From Massiliimalia timonensis (GTDB taxonomy: Bacteria; Bacillota; Clostridia; Oscillospirales; Ruminococcaceae): 64,000 nt of DNA. The first letter of the stretch is position 1. Each line of letters starts with the position of its first letter. This document shows, piece after piece, positions 51,458-60,022 of this stretch. Below the pieces are notes generated by a model. That model ran no database searches. It was given only the letters and a program-made list of their open reading frames with translations, and was not told the DNA's origin. The translations under genes were made by a program, and so were the position numbers. The stretch is taken from the NCBI RefSeq assembly GCF_900186585.1, contig NZ_FYDD01000002.1, positions 1 through 64,000 on the forward strand, given 5' to 3'.

Positions 51458-51919
51458 ATGGAAAAAATAAAAAGCTTTACTATCAACCATGATACATTAC
51501 AGGTAGGGATGTACCTTTCGCGCGTAGATGGGGACATCAACACTTATGATATTCGGCTGGTGAGACCGAACCAAGGATATTACCTTTCCACTGCCTCTCT
51601 GCATACGATCGAGCATTTATTTGCGACTTATGCCAGAAACAGCAGCTTTGGAGAACAAATCATTTATGTCGGGCCAATGGGTTGCCGCACAGGCTGCTAT
51701 CTGCTTACTAGGGATACTATGACCCATGAACAAGTAATTGATTTGGTAAAAAGATCTTTTGAATTTATTGAATCGTTTGAGGGAGAAATCCCTGGAAGCC
51801 GCAAAGAGGAGTGTGGAAACTATCAGGATCACGACCTGTTTTTGGCAAAGAAAGATATCCTTCCTTTTTTAAACAGGATACGGGATTATTCTGTCGAAAA
51901 TCTGCAATATCAGGATTGA
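51458..51919 (+). CDS. luxS: S-ribosylhomocysteine lyase
   Basis: A 153-residue LuxS that splits S-ribosylhomocysteine into homocysteine and DPD, the precursor of the AI-2 signal. The metal site HTIEHLFATYARN (HxxEH), the catalytic Cys in GPMGCRTGCYLL and the last metal ligand Cys in KEECGNYQDHD are visible. ATG 51458 is taken (GAAGAT upstream, family start MEKI); the longer frame overlaps the promoter. The nucleosidase that supplies its substrate is encoded 2.1 kb further on. Confidence 0.96.
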   Translation: MEKIKSFTINHDTLQVGMYLSRVDGDINTYDIRLVRPNQGYYLSTASLHTIEHLFATYARNSSFGEQIIYVGPMGCRTGCYLLTRDTMTHEQVIDLVKRSFEFIESFEGEIPGSRKEECGNYQDHDLFLAKKDILPFLNRIRDYSVENLQYQD

Positions 51920-51996
51920 TTTGGTGTTTTTGACAAATATATACAAATAATATTATGAATAATTTCTAAAAAAATTTTAAATTAGTTACAAAACGG

Positions 51997-52024
51997 TTGC
52001 AAAAATTAAAAATATAAGTATAAT
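51997..52024 (+). promoter_or_regulatory. Probable promoter of the M23 hydrolase gene
   Basis: TTGCAA (51997-52002), 16 bases, TATAAT (52019-52024), in a very AT-rich stretch. Confidence 0.6.
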
Positions 52025-52148
52025 GGTAGATGGTTGTTACTGATTTGTAATAATTCAATAAAAGAATATTAGACGTCTGTGTGTTTGCTGATTGGCGGAG
52101 ATACAGACGGTTTCTATCGTAGTAAGGTTAAGAACAGGAGGTTTTAGA

Positions 52149-54011
52149 TTGGCAGTAAGCAAAAGTGCAAATCGTTCTGATTTAGCTTATTATCCCAAAA
52201 GCAGAACTCGCTCTCCTTATTCTAAAAACACATTGCGCCACTCTATCCATTCTGCGGCTGAATCCCGTTCGGCTGTTCGGAAAAAGGCTTTTATACAGAC
52301 TACAGAGAATCCGCTGCTGTATTTTTTCAGTGTGGTCGGGGGCGGGATCGCCGATAGCTTTTATATTGCCGGCGTAATTTTAGGGTATTTAAGAAAAGAG
52401 ATCTTCGTTCGTCAGGAACGCCGGCTTTATTGGAGAATGAAAAAACTAGGGATCCGTTTTTCCTATTTGATGGGCAGGCTTGGTTTGGCTATAACGTTGC
52501 CTTTTGTAAAAACGGTGCGGGGCTTTTACCTGATGGGACAGGCTGTTGCCCGCCAAAAGGGTAGGCCTTTTGGCGATAAAGTGATGGCTGCTGCAGATGT
52601 TTTTTATTATGGCTGCCGCAACAATATCAATATGTTTAAGACCATGGTAAACTATATTCTTCCGGTTATGGGAGTCGTCTTGTTTGCCTGTGTTGTGAAT
52701 TTTACAGGGTCTTTGTCCTTCGCCGTCGCCGTTTCCTATAACGGAGAGCAGATCGGATATGTCAGTTCCGAAGCTGTGGCAGAGCAGGCAAAACAGATTT
52801 TAACAGGCCGTTTGGTTTATTTGGATGACAGTGAACGCATTACGATTACACCAAGCTATTCTTTAGAGATTGTAGAAAACACGGAAATGCTGAATGAGTA
52901 TCAGTTGGCTGATGAATTGATTCAGCTGTCCAGTGACGAGATCGTTACCGCAAAGGGATTGTATGTTGACAATGTTTTTTACGGCGCTGCCGAAGGCGAC
53001 GGGACAGAACTGGAAGCGACCTTACAAAAGGTTCTGGATCAATATCGTACTGACAGCGAGGATGAAACAGTTTCTTTTGTCAACGATGTCAAGGTGGTGC
53101 CGGGACTTTATATCACCGAAAATATTGTTTCTACCGATGATTTGGTGGCGCAGGTCCTCAGCACTGATTCTACAGTTCGTTATTATACCGCTTCTTTAAA
53201 TGAAACCGCGGAAGAGGTAGCAGATGCCAATCGTATTTCCGTTAGTGAATTGAAAAAGCTGAATCCGGATATAGAAATCGATTCCAAATCTACGACCTTT
53301 TCAGAGGGACAGATGCTGACTGTGGCAGAAGGCGGATCGTTCCTTCCGGTACAAGTGACCCGGACGGAAACCTATACTGAAGAAGTGCCTTACAGTACAA
53401 AGACCACAAAGTCCGCTGACTATATGAAAGGCACTACTAAGACGGTAAAGGCTGGGGAAAACGGGAAGAATCAGGTCACAGCAAAGATCTCCTATGTTGA
53501 TGGGTCTGAGGTGTCCAGAGAGGTTCTCAGCACAAAAGTTTTGTCAGAGCCGGTCACCCGTGAGGTGATTCAGGGAACAGCAAGCCCGGTCTCCTTGTCT
53601 GGATCTACAGGGGATGGGAAAATTGCGTCCGGATTTATTTGGCCATTAAGCGGTTCCAACCGTTATGTTTCTTCCTATTATGGAAGCAGAAGTCTGGGGA
53701 ACCATGGTGGAATCGATATTTGCCTGCGTGGCGGGACCTATGGCGCTTCTGTTAGGGCCTCTGCTTCTGGTACTGTTGTGTTCTCCGGGACCAATGGTAG
53801 TTTTGGGAAGCTGGTCCGGATCGACCATGGAAATGGCTTGCAGACCTATTATGCACACAACAGCCAGCTCTTGGTTTCCGCCGGTGACCATGTCGCACAG
53901 GGAGAAGTTATTGCGAAAGCTGGGGCGACAGGACGTGTTACAGGGCCTCACGTTCACTTTGAGGTGCGTGTAAACGGCCAGCGCCGGAACCCGATCAATT
54001 ATTTGCCATAA
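52149..54011 (+). CDS. G5-M23 cell-wall endopeptidase, membrane-anchored
   Basis: A 620-residue murein hydrolase. A long basic cytoplasmic/N-terminal part (~165 residues) is followed by a membrane helix (INMFKTMVNYILPVMGVVLF), an extracellular linker, a LysM domain around 355-400 (ETAEEVADANRISVSELKKL), a G5 domain (VTRTETYTEEVPYSTKTTKS) and a C-terminal M23 (LytM) peptidase with NHGGIDI and GPHVHFEVRVNG as Zn ligands. The TTG start at 52149 is chosen because CAGGAGG lies 8 bases ahead. It probably cuts peptide cross-bridges in growth or division. Confidence 0.88.
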   Translation: MAVSKSANRSDLAYYPKSRTRSPYSKNTLRHSIHSAAESRSAVRKKAFIQTTENPLLYFFSVVGGGIADSFYIAGVILGYLRKEIFVRQERRLYWRMKKLGIRFSYLMGRLGLAITLPFVKTVRGFYLMGQAVARQKGRPFGDKVMAAADVFYYGCRNNINMFKTMVNYILPVMGVVLFACVVNFTGSLSFAVAVSYNGEQIGYVSSEAVAEQAKQILTGRLVYLDDSERITITPSYSLEIVENTEMLNEYQLADELIQLSSDEIVTAKGLYVDNVFYGAAEGDGTELEATLQKVLDQYRTDSEDETVSFVNDVKVVPGLYITENIVSTDDLVAQVLSTDSTVRYYTASLNETAEEVADANRISVSELKKLNPDIEIDSKSTTFSEGQMLTVAEGGSFLPVQVTRTETYTEEVPYSTKTTKSADYMKGTTKTVKAGENGKNQVTAKISYVDGSEVSREVLSTKVLSEPVTREVIQGTASPVSLSGSTGDGKIASGFIWPLSGSNRYVSSYYGSRSLGNHGGIDICLRGGTYGASVRASASGTVVFSGTNGSFGKLVRIDHGNGLQTYYAHNSQLLVSAGDHVAQGEVIAKAGATGRVTGPHVHFEVRVNGQRRNPINYLP

Positions 54012-54015
54012 AAAT

Positions 54016-54050
54016 AAAAAGCAGGAAGGAATAATCCTTCCTGCTTTTCT
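54016..54050. terminator. Bidirectional terminator
   Basis: GCAGGAAGGA pairs with TCCTTCCTGC, A-rich before and T-rich after, between convergent genes. Confidence 0.9.
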
Positions 54051-54796
54051 TATGCTTGCAGCAAAGCCCGGATGCTGCCACGGGTAAAATATTTTGCGGC
54101 GCCTTCAATAAAGGAATCGAAAGTAAATGGGGTATCGTTATCTGCACAGTCAGATATCACGCGAAGGATCGTAAAGGGGATGCCATATTCATAGCAGACC
54201 TGAGCCATAGCGGCCCCTTCCATTTCTACACATTTCAGATTGTCGATATGCTCGTACAGCCATGTGTTTTTGGCAGGGTCGCAGACAAATTCATCACCCG
54301 AGGCAATGGTACCAACAACTACTTTAGGCTGACGGATGCCAAACTGTTGAAGGTGCTGTTGAGGAATATCATTGTGGAGAGAATTATTGATATATTCTTC
54401 TACGGCTCCAAACGCTTTCTGGGTCAGTTCTGGATCTGACTGGAAATACCCTACTTCGATTAAAGGAACACGGAATGTCAGTTCTTCATCTGGCCGCATA
54501 TCGTGTTGGACGCTTTGATTTGCAACTACGACGTCTCCTACCTTTAATTCAGGAGCTACTGCACCAGCGGTGCCGGCAAACACAATTTGACTTACATGAA
54601 ACCGTTCGATCAGTAAGGTGGTTGTAACGGCTACCGCAACTTTCCCAATCCGGGACATGACAAGGACAGCCTCCTGCCCGTACAGGGTTCCCTGAATAAA
54701 AGTTCTTCCTGCAATTATGGTACTGTCAGCAGATTGAATATCCTGTTCTAACAGCGCAATCTCTTCCTCCATGGCACAAATAATACCAATTGCCAT
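54050..54796 (-). CDS. mtnN: 5'-methylthioadenosine/S-adenosylhomocysteine nucleosidase
   Basis: A 248-residue nucleosidase that removes adenine from MTA, SAH and 5'-deoxyadenosine. Start IGIICAMEEEIALLEQDI with the catalytic Glu, then VFAGTAGAV, SGDEFV, KCVEMEGAAMAQVCYEYGIP and the catalytic Asp in LRVISDCADND. It makes the S-ribosylhomocysteine used by LuxS. GGAG lies before the ATG. It is slightly longer than usual (about 230) because of an insert near residue 130. Confidence 0.95.
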   Translation of the reverse strand: MAIGIICAMEEEIALLEQDIQSADSTIIAGRTFIQGTLYGQEAVLVMSRIGKVAVAVTTTLLIERFHVSQIVFAGTAGAVAPELKVGDVVVANQSVQHDMRPDEELTFRVPLIEVGYFQSDPELTQKAFGAVEEYINNSLHNDIPQQHLQQFGIRQPKVVVGTIASGDEFVCDPAKNTWLYEHIDNLKCVEMEGAAMAQVCYEYGIPFTILRVISDCADNDTPFTFDSFIEGAAKYFTRGSIRALLQA

Positions 54797-54826
54797 TTTT
54801 ATTTCTCCTTTTCATGTTTTATGCTG

Positions 54827-54865
54827 TTTATTATAGCATAGAGAAAGAAAAAATGCTATAATAAA
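54827..54865. promoter_or_regulatory. Divergent extended -10 promoters in a perfect inverted repeat
   Basis: TTTATTATAGCAT (54827-54839) and ATGCTATAATAAA (54853-54865) are exact reverse complements. Each contains TGcTATAAT pointing outward, to mtnN on the left and to the aldo/keto reductase on the right. Confidence 0.7.
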
Positions 54866-54895
54866 CGAAATAAAGGATGGAAGGGAGAGCCAAGG

Positions 54896-55816
54896 ATGAA
54901 ACAGATCCAATTGGGAACCAGCCCGCTAATGGTGCCGCAGGTCGTGGTTGGCTGTATGCGGATGGCAGACCGCACAACCGCACAGATCGAAAAGCTGGTG
55001 CGCACAGCGATGGAGCACGGAGCCAATTACTTTGACCATGCGGATATTTATGGGGGAGGGGCCTGCGAAAGCTTGTTTTCAAAGGGACTGGGACTGACTC
55101 CTGCCCTGCGGGAGAAGATGGTTTTGCAATCCAAGTGCGGAATATGCCCTGGGGTGATGTATGATTTTTCTAAAGAACACATACTATCCTCGGTGGATGG
55201 GATCTTAAAGCGGCTGAATACCGAGTACTTGGATGTACTGCTGCTGCATCGGCCGGATATGCTGATGGAGCCAGAAGAGGTCGCTGAAGCATTTGATAGG
55301 CTGGAGGCTTCTGGAAAAGTACGATATTTTGGGGTATCTAACCAAAATCCCATGCAGATCCAGTTGTTGGAGAAATATCTAAACCAGCCGCTGGTGGCAA
55401 ACCAGCTTCAGTTTGGGATTGCCCACGCGGGGCTTGTTACAGAGGGGATCCATGTGAACATGCTTGATGACGGAGGGATTAGCCGGACGGGCAGTGTGCT
55501 GGATTTCTGCCGACTGCACGAGATCACCATTCAGGCTTGGTCGCCGTTTCAATACGGCTTTTTTGAAGGGGTTTTCTTAGGAAATGAGAAATTCCCGGAA
55601 CTGAACCGAAAGCTTGAGGAGCTGGCGCAAAAATATCAAACCACCAGTACTGCGATTGCTGCGGCATGGATTATGCGCCATCCGGCAAATATTCAGATCG
55701 TGACCGGGACGATGGATCTTACCAGACTTCTTTCGATCTGCGAGGCTTCCGACCTGCGGCTTACCCGGGAAGAATGGTACCAGATCTATCTTGCGGCAGG
55801 AAACACTCTGCCATGA
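54896..55816 (+). CDS. Aldo/keto reductase (YdhF-like)
   Basis: A 306-residue NADPH-dependent oxidoreductase with the AKR barrel. Catalytic residues: Asp/Tyr in FDHADIYGGG, Lys in MVLQSKCGI and His in DVLLLHRPD; the cofactor end is IMRHPANIQIVTGT. The order and DVLLLHRPDMLMEPEEVAEA text match E. coli YdhF. Substrate unknown. GGGAGAG precedes the ATG. Divergent from mtnN and sharing a mirrored promoter region. Confidence 0.88.
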   Translation: MKQIQLGTSPLMVPQVVVGCMRMADRTTAQIEKLVRTAMEHGANYFDHADIYGGGACESLFSKGLGLTPALREKMVLQSKCGICPGVMYDFSKEHILSSVDGILKRLNTEYLDVLLLHRPDMLMEPEEVAEAFDRLEASGKVRYFGVSNQNPMQIQLLEKYLNQPLVANQLQFGIAHAGLVTEGIHVNMLDDGGISRTGSVLDFCRLHEITIQAWSPFQYGFFEGVFLGNEKFPELNRKLEELAQKYQTTSTAIAAAWIMRHPANIQIVTGTMDLTRLLSICEASDLRLTREEWYQIYLAAGNTLP

Positions 55817-55854
55817 CAAAAACACGCTTTCCATATTGGAAAGCGTGTTTTTGT
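55817..55854 (+). terminator. Terminator after the aldo/keto reductase
   Basis: CAAAAACACGCTTTCC pairs perfectly with GGAAAGCGTGTTTTTG. Confidence 0.93.
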
Positions 55855-55922
55855 ATCATTGATCAACGATCAACATATTTCGACTGACCGACAGGCTGTT
55901 TAAAACGCTGTTGGATTAAAAT

Positions 55923-56666
55923 CTATTCCGTCAGCGAGCTGACGACTGAAACCAGCTCTTCCTGCGTCAGTCCCTCGACCACGAGCCGGAAACCGACACT
56001 GCGGTATAAAAATTCGATCAGATAGATCCCGCCTTCTGTTTGCCCGATCCCAACGGCAATGTTGTTGATAAGGGACTTGGCGCAGTCATCGGGCAGCGTG
56101 CCGTAATCTGAGAACGGCATGCCTCCCTTTTTTAATTCGATGTTGACAGTGCGGGTATAATCCTCGTTGGAATAGTTCAGGATCTGAACATCCCAGTATG
56201 CTTCGCCGGTTCCGCCGTCCCGCTTGTAAATGCCATAGGGGACCTGCTCCTGTTCCGACCATTCACGGCCAAGGTCGGCGGGAACAGTGGGGAAGATGTC
56301 GATCCCGTAATATTCCAGCAGCTGATCTTGATCCAGTTGGACAAAATCCTCCTCAGAAAGGTCGACATTGATCTTGTCGGCGGAGATCCCGTCAATTTGG
56401 TTGATGATAACAGTGTTTTCCCGCTGTCCTTTGTCTTCCCAGCTGGAAACAGCGGAATAGGAGGGCATATCATGAAAAGATTCTGGATCCGCCGAATAGC
56501 CGCTGCCGTTTCTGCTCCAGATCTGGAACCCGGCCAAGGCGGCGAGGCAAACACAGCACAGTGAGGCGGAAACCCGGATCAGCCGGACTTGTCTTCGTTT
56601 GCGGGCGGCTTCATACTCGTTGATGCGGCGGAAAACATGATCTGCCATTTCTTCATAACTCTTCAT
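55923..56666 (-). CDS. Single-helix membrane protein, probable anti-sigma factor
   Basis: A 247-residue protein: cytoplasmic N-terminus with MADHVFRRINEYEAARKRRQ, one membrane helix (VSASLCCVCLAALAGFQIW), and an extracellular domain of unknown family (FPTVPADLGREWSEQEQVPY; IYLIEFLYRSVGFRLVVEGL). It overlaps the ECF sigma gene by 14 bases. The layout is that of a membrane anti-sigma factor. ATG 56666 is chosen with GGAGGG upstream. Confidence 0.7.
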   Translation of the reverse strand: MKSYEEMADHVFRRINEYEAARKRRQVRLIRVSASLCCVCLAALAGFQIWSRNGSGYSADPESFHDMPSYSAVSSWEDKGQRENTVIINQIDGISADKINVDLSEEDFVQLDQDQLLEYYGIDIFPTVPADLGREWSEQEQVPYGIYKRDGGTGEAYWDVQILNYSNEDYTRTVNIELKKGGMPFSDYGTLPDDCAKSLINNIAVGIGQTEGGIYLIEFLYRSVGFRLVVEGLTQEELVSVVSSLTE

Positions 56667-57213
56667 AAACAAAACCCTCCGTTTCAAGCTGTGCTTTTAA
56701 AGATCTGCGCGCCCGGGATACAAGCATTTCTGTATTGTGGACACTTTTTTTCATCACAGCGGCGGCTTCCCTGCTGTTGAAGCCTTCGAAATAAATCAGC
56801 CACAATATTTGCCGGTATTCAGGCTTGAGTTTACGCAGGGCGCGGTGGAGCATGATTTTTTGCTCTCCCCGCAGATAAGAGGCCTCTAGGCTTTCCATCT
56901 CACCGGCTAATTCCGGCCGGTCATCAAGGGAGACCTCTCTGTGCTTGGAACAGCGCCTTAGGTAGTCGATCGCGATATTTCGGCCAATGGTGTAAAGCCA
57001 GGTTTTAAAGGAGGCTTTCCCTTTGTCCTTTGGCTTTTTAGTCCCCAACAGCACAAAAGTGTCCTCTGCAAGCCGTTCTGCGGTATGGAGGTTTCCCACA
57101 AAGCTGTTCAGGTAAAGGATCAAGCCATCCTTGTAATCCCTGATGATCTCCACCAATCCGTTTTCATCCCCTTCACTGCGAAACCGGCGGTAGCTGGCTG
57201 TCCCGTTGTCCAT
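56653..57213 (-). CDS. ECF-type RNA polymerase sigma factor
   Basis: A 186-residue sigma factor of the RpoE type: region 2 NLHTAERLAEDTFVLLGTKK then FKTWLYTIGRNIAIDYLRRC, region 4 LKPEYRQILWLIYFEGFNSR then EAAAVMKKSVHNTEMLVSRA. It forms a pair with the overlapping anti-sigma gene. Targets are unknown; the sigma itself starts the transcript. Confidence 0.88.
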   Translation of the reverse strand: MDNGTASYRRFRSEGDENGLVEIIRDYKDGLILYLNSFVGNLHTAERLAEDTFVLLGTKKPKDKGKASFKTWLYTIGRNIAIDYLRRCSKHREVSLDDRPELAGEMESLEASYLRGEQKIMLHRALRKLKPEYRQILWLIYFEGFNSREAAAVMKKSVHNTEMLVSRARRSLKAQLETEGFVYEEL

Positions 57214-57272
57214 TGGCTCACCCCTTTATAAAGTCGCTGTCAAATCCCATTCTAACTTTTACACGAAAGGAA

Positions 57273-57307
57273 CAGCAAAAACCTCACACCGGTTTTGCTG
57301 TTTTTTT
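57273..57307 (+). terminator. Plus-strand terminator-like hairpin
   Basis: CAGCAAAA(A)CC pairs with GGTTTTGCTG and is followed by T7. No plus-strand gene precedes it; it may close a small RNA or antisense transcript from the sigma region. Confidence 0.55.
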
Positions 57308-57321
57308 GAAATATGAGAACA

Positions 57322-57347
57322 GCGGCAGAAGCTGTCTCCTGCCGCTG
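57322..57347 (-). terminator. Hairpin after the 4Fe-4S aldo/keto reductase
   Basis: AGCGGCAG pairs with CTGCCGCT; the T-tract on the minus strand is weak. Confidence 0.5.
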
Positions 57348-57353
57348 ACGATA

Positions 57354-58484
57354 TTAAAAATGTTCTTTGATGTAATTCGCCAGATATTTCATCCGTTCCG
57401 GAATGTCGATCAACTGCGGACAGTGCTTGGCGCATTTTCCGCAGGCTACACAATGGTTTACGCGTTCACTTTCTGGGGTCTGTAAGTACGCTTTTTTGTA
57501 CCCGTCGGTGTCGTGCTGCGGGGCGTACTGGTTGTAAAGCGCAAACATTTTTGGTATCTCTACCCCGGCAGGACATTCCATGCAGTACCGGCAGCCCGTG
57601 CAGGGGATCGTGTAAAAGTCCTTGTATGCGGCGACAGCCTGCTCGATCACTTCATAATCCTTTTGTTCCAATGGGACAAAAGGATCCATCGTAGATAAAT
57701 TATCCTGAAGCTGTTCCATATTGGACATACCGCTGAGTACCGTCATCACGTTCGGAAGAGTTGCGGCGTAGCGCAGCGCCCAGGAAGCGACAGAACGCTC
57801 TGGGTTTGCGGCCTTGAAGATCTGATTGGATTTTTCACAGGGGTTTGCCAAGGTGCCGCCGCGCACCGGTTCCATGACAATGCAGGGAAGGTGATGCGCC
57901 TGTAAAATTTCGTACTGGCGTTTTGCGTTCTGCATTTCCCAGTCCAGATAGTTTAACTGGATCTGTGCGAAATCCCATTCATATTCTTCGCAGATCTGTT
58001 CCAGAAGCTCCGATTTATCGTGGAAAGAGAATCCAAGATGCCGGATCACGCCTTCCTCTTTTTTCTGCTTGAGAAATTCATAAACGCCGAATTCTTTCAT
58101 CTGCTGGTAATGTCCAACATTTAGGCTGTGCACCAGATAAAAGTCAAAGTAATCAGTTTGCAGGCGTTTTAGCTGCAGGTCGAAGATCTTTGCAATATCC
58201 TCTTTGGACTCTGCCATCCAGACGGGCATTTTGGTGGCCAGAAAATAGCTTTTCCGGTCAAATTTTTTCAAGGCGCGTCCCATAAATTCCTCTGATGCCC
58301 CATCATGATACATATGGGCGGTATCAAAGTAGTTGATACCGTGTTCATAGGCATAATCCACCATTTCCTGAGCTGCTGCCTCGTCAATATCGGGTTTGTT
58401 CGGGTCGATTTTAGGCAGCCGCATACAACCAAGTCCCAGCAGGGAAATGGACAGGTCACTGTTTTGATAAGTTCTGTATTTCAT
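57354..58484 (-). CDS. Aldo/keto reductase with C-terminal 4Fe-4S domain
   Basis: A 376-residue oxidoreductase. The AKR barrel fills the first ~280 residues: LGLGCMRLPKID, catalytic NYFDTAHMYHDG, FLATKMP and FYLVHSLNVGHY. The last ~90 residues carry two cysteine groups, CTGCRYCMECPAGVEIP and CVACGKCAKHCPQLIDIP, which bind a [4Fe-4S] cluster. This fusion is frequent in anaerobic Clostridia; the substrate and electron partner are unknown. AAAGGA precedes the ATG. Confidence 0.88.
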   Translation of the reverse strand: MKYRTYQNSDLSISLLGLGCMRLPKIDPNKPDIDEAAAQEMVDYAYEHGINYFDTAHMYHDGASEEFMGRALKKFDRKSYFLATKMPVWMAESKEDIAKIFDLQLKRLQTDYFDFYLVHSLNVGHYQQMKEFGVYEFLKQKKEEGVIRHLGFSFHDKSELLEQICEEYEWDFAQIQLNYLDWEMQNAKRQYEILQAHHLPCIVMEPVRGGTLANPCEKSNQIFKAANPERSVASWALRYAATLPNVMTVLSGMSNMEQLQDNLSTMDPFVPLEQKDYEVIEQAVAAYKDFYTIPCTGCRYCMECPAGVEIPKMFALYNQYAPQHDTDGYKKAYLQTPESERVNHCVACGKCAKHCPQLIDIPERMKYLANYIKEHF

Positions 58485-58621
58485 AAATTTACGTTCCTTT
58501 CCTATTATATCTTTAGTATTATACTATTTAAAGCGTACTCTAGGTCAATAGGCGAAATAACAGAAAAAACCAATTATTTTTTTGCAAAATTACAAAAGTT
58601 TCAAGAAATATGTTGAAAATC

Positions 58622-58639
58622 TTTCGCATGTTTCGCATG
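58622..58639. repeat. Tandem 9-bp repeat in the ddh promoter
   Basis: TTTCGCATG occurs twice without a gap, just upstream of a TAAAAT -10 (58661-58666), a possible binding site for an activator or repressor. Confidence 0.4.
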
Positions 58640-58688
58640 GATTTTATGAGAGATCCGTGGTAAAATATGTGGTAGAAATAGGAAGTGG

Positions 58689-58731
58689 CCGCTAACTTTA
58701 GCGGTGTAAAGGAAATGCCAAAGTATTTGGC
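58689..58731 (+). promoter_or_regulatory. Two small hairpins in the ddh leader
   Basis: CCGCTA/TAGCGG (58689-58704) and GCCAAA/TTTGGC (58717-58731), the second one base before the GGAAGGAG ribosome site. No known riboswitch is recognised. Confidence 0.4.
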
Positions 58732-58743
58732 GGAAGGAGTAGG

Positions 58744-59736
58744 ATGGTTATGATCAAAACAAGAGTTGGGATCGCCGGTTACGGAAACCTTGGCAGAGGG
58801 GTGGAACTCGCGATCCGTCAAAATCCCGATATGGAGCTAATAGGGATCTTTACCCGCCGTGATCCTGCTTCAGTAAAGACCTTGACAGGTGCGCCGGCCT
58901 ACCGGATAGAAGACGCGGAAACTATGAAAGACCAGATCGATGTGATGATCCTTTGCGGTGGTTCTGCGACCGACTTGCCGCAGCAGGGCCCGCAGCTTGC
59001 AAAAAACTTTCACACCATCGACAGTTTTGATACCCACGCAAAGATCCCGGAATATTTTGCCGCCATGGACAAGGTTTGCAAAGAGCAAAAACACATCAGC
59101 ATCATCTCCGTTGGCTGGGACCCGGGCCTGTTTTCTTTGAATCGTTTGTATGCAGAATCTGTTTTAAGCAATGGAAAGACCTACACATTCTGGGGCAAAG
59201 GCGTCAGCCAAGGGCATTCTGACGCGATCCGCCGCGTGAAGGGCGTGAAAAACGCGATCCAGTATACCGTGCCGGTAGAACAGGCGATCGAAGCGGTGCG
59301 TAACTGCGAAAACCCGGAATTGACCACCCGTCAAAAACATCTGCGTGAATGCTATGTAGTGGCAGAAGAGGGGGCAGACTTAGCGCAGATCGAAAACGAT
59401 ATTAAGACTATGCCGAACTATTTTTCGGATTATGACACCACAGTTCATTTTATTTCAGAAGAAGAGCTGAAACGCGACCACGCCAGCATGCCGCACGGCG
59501 GCTTTGTTATCAGAAGCGGGAAAACCGGGCTTCAGGAGGAGACCAATCAGGTGATCGAGTTCTCCTTGAAGCTGGAATCCAACCCGGAATTTACAGCCAG
59601 TGTGTTAGTTGCCTATGCACGGGCGGCGCACTGTATGGCTCAGGAAGGGATGTGCGGAGCGAAGTCTGTCTTTGATGTTGCGCCGGCTTACCTGTCCGCA
59701 AAATCCGGTGAAGAACTGAGAAAAGAACTGTTATAA
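58744..59736 (+). CDS. ddh: meso-Diaminopimelate D-dehydrogenase
   Basis: A 330-residue NADPH enzyme that converts L-tetrahydrodipicolinate directly to meso-diaminopimelate for lysine and peptidoglycan. Rossmann motif GIAGYGNLGRGVE, then ILCGGSATDLP, SVGWDPGLFSLNR and FWGKGVSQGHSDAIRRVKGV are diagnostic. Length matches the family. The ATG at 58744 has GGAAGGAG 5 bases before it. Its leader carries two hairpins; no lysine riboswitch is seen. Confidence 0.95.
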   Translation: MVMIKTRVGIAGYGNLGRGVELAIRQNPDMELIGIFTRRDPASVKTLTGAPAYRIEDAETMKDQIDVMILCGGSATDLPQQGPQLAKNFHTIDSFDTHAKIPEYFAAMDKVCKEQKHISIISVGWDPGLFSLNRLYAESVLSNGKTYTFWGKGVSQGHSDAIRRVKGVKNAIQYTVPVEQAIEAVRNCENPELTTRQKHLRECYVVAEEGADLAQIENDIKTMPNYFSDYDTTVHFISEEELKRDHASMPHGGFVIRSGKTGLQEETNQVIEFSLKLESNPEFTASVLVAYARAAHCMAQEGMCGAKSVFDVAPAYLSAKSGEELRKELL

Positions 59737-59893
59737 TCGCAAAAGCCGGTCTTTAGCAGGCAAGCTTTTTTACTCGTTAATTACAACAAGAAAACGAATT
59801 GAATTTTTATGCATATCACAAATTTATGCCATATTCGCAAAAAATATTTGATAATAACTTCTTTGTGTGTTAACATCATAGTATAGAAAGAAT

Positions 59894-59968
59894 CGAAAAA
59901 ACGTACTTTTTCGTTCAATGATAATACGCTAAAAAAACACCTGTTTTTCTTAAAAATGGGTGTTTTTT
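59894..59968 (+). terminator. Two hairpins between ddh and the small membrane gene
   Basis: CGAAAAA/TTTTTCG (59894-59913) and AAAAAACACC/GGTGTTTTTT (59932-59968, with a T-run). The second is a likely intrinsic terminator or attenuator 55 bases before the next ATG. The rest of 59737-60022 is AT-rich and shows nothing else. Confidence 0.6.
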
Positions 59969-60022
59969 CATGCCCATTTTTACGAACGACAAAGTACAAT
60001 TTATGAAAAGGGGACAAAAAAT

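Noticed and set aside
58680-58743. Lysine riboswitch before ddh
   Set aside because: The leader is far too short and lacks the conserved five-way junction; only two small hairpins are present.
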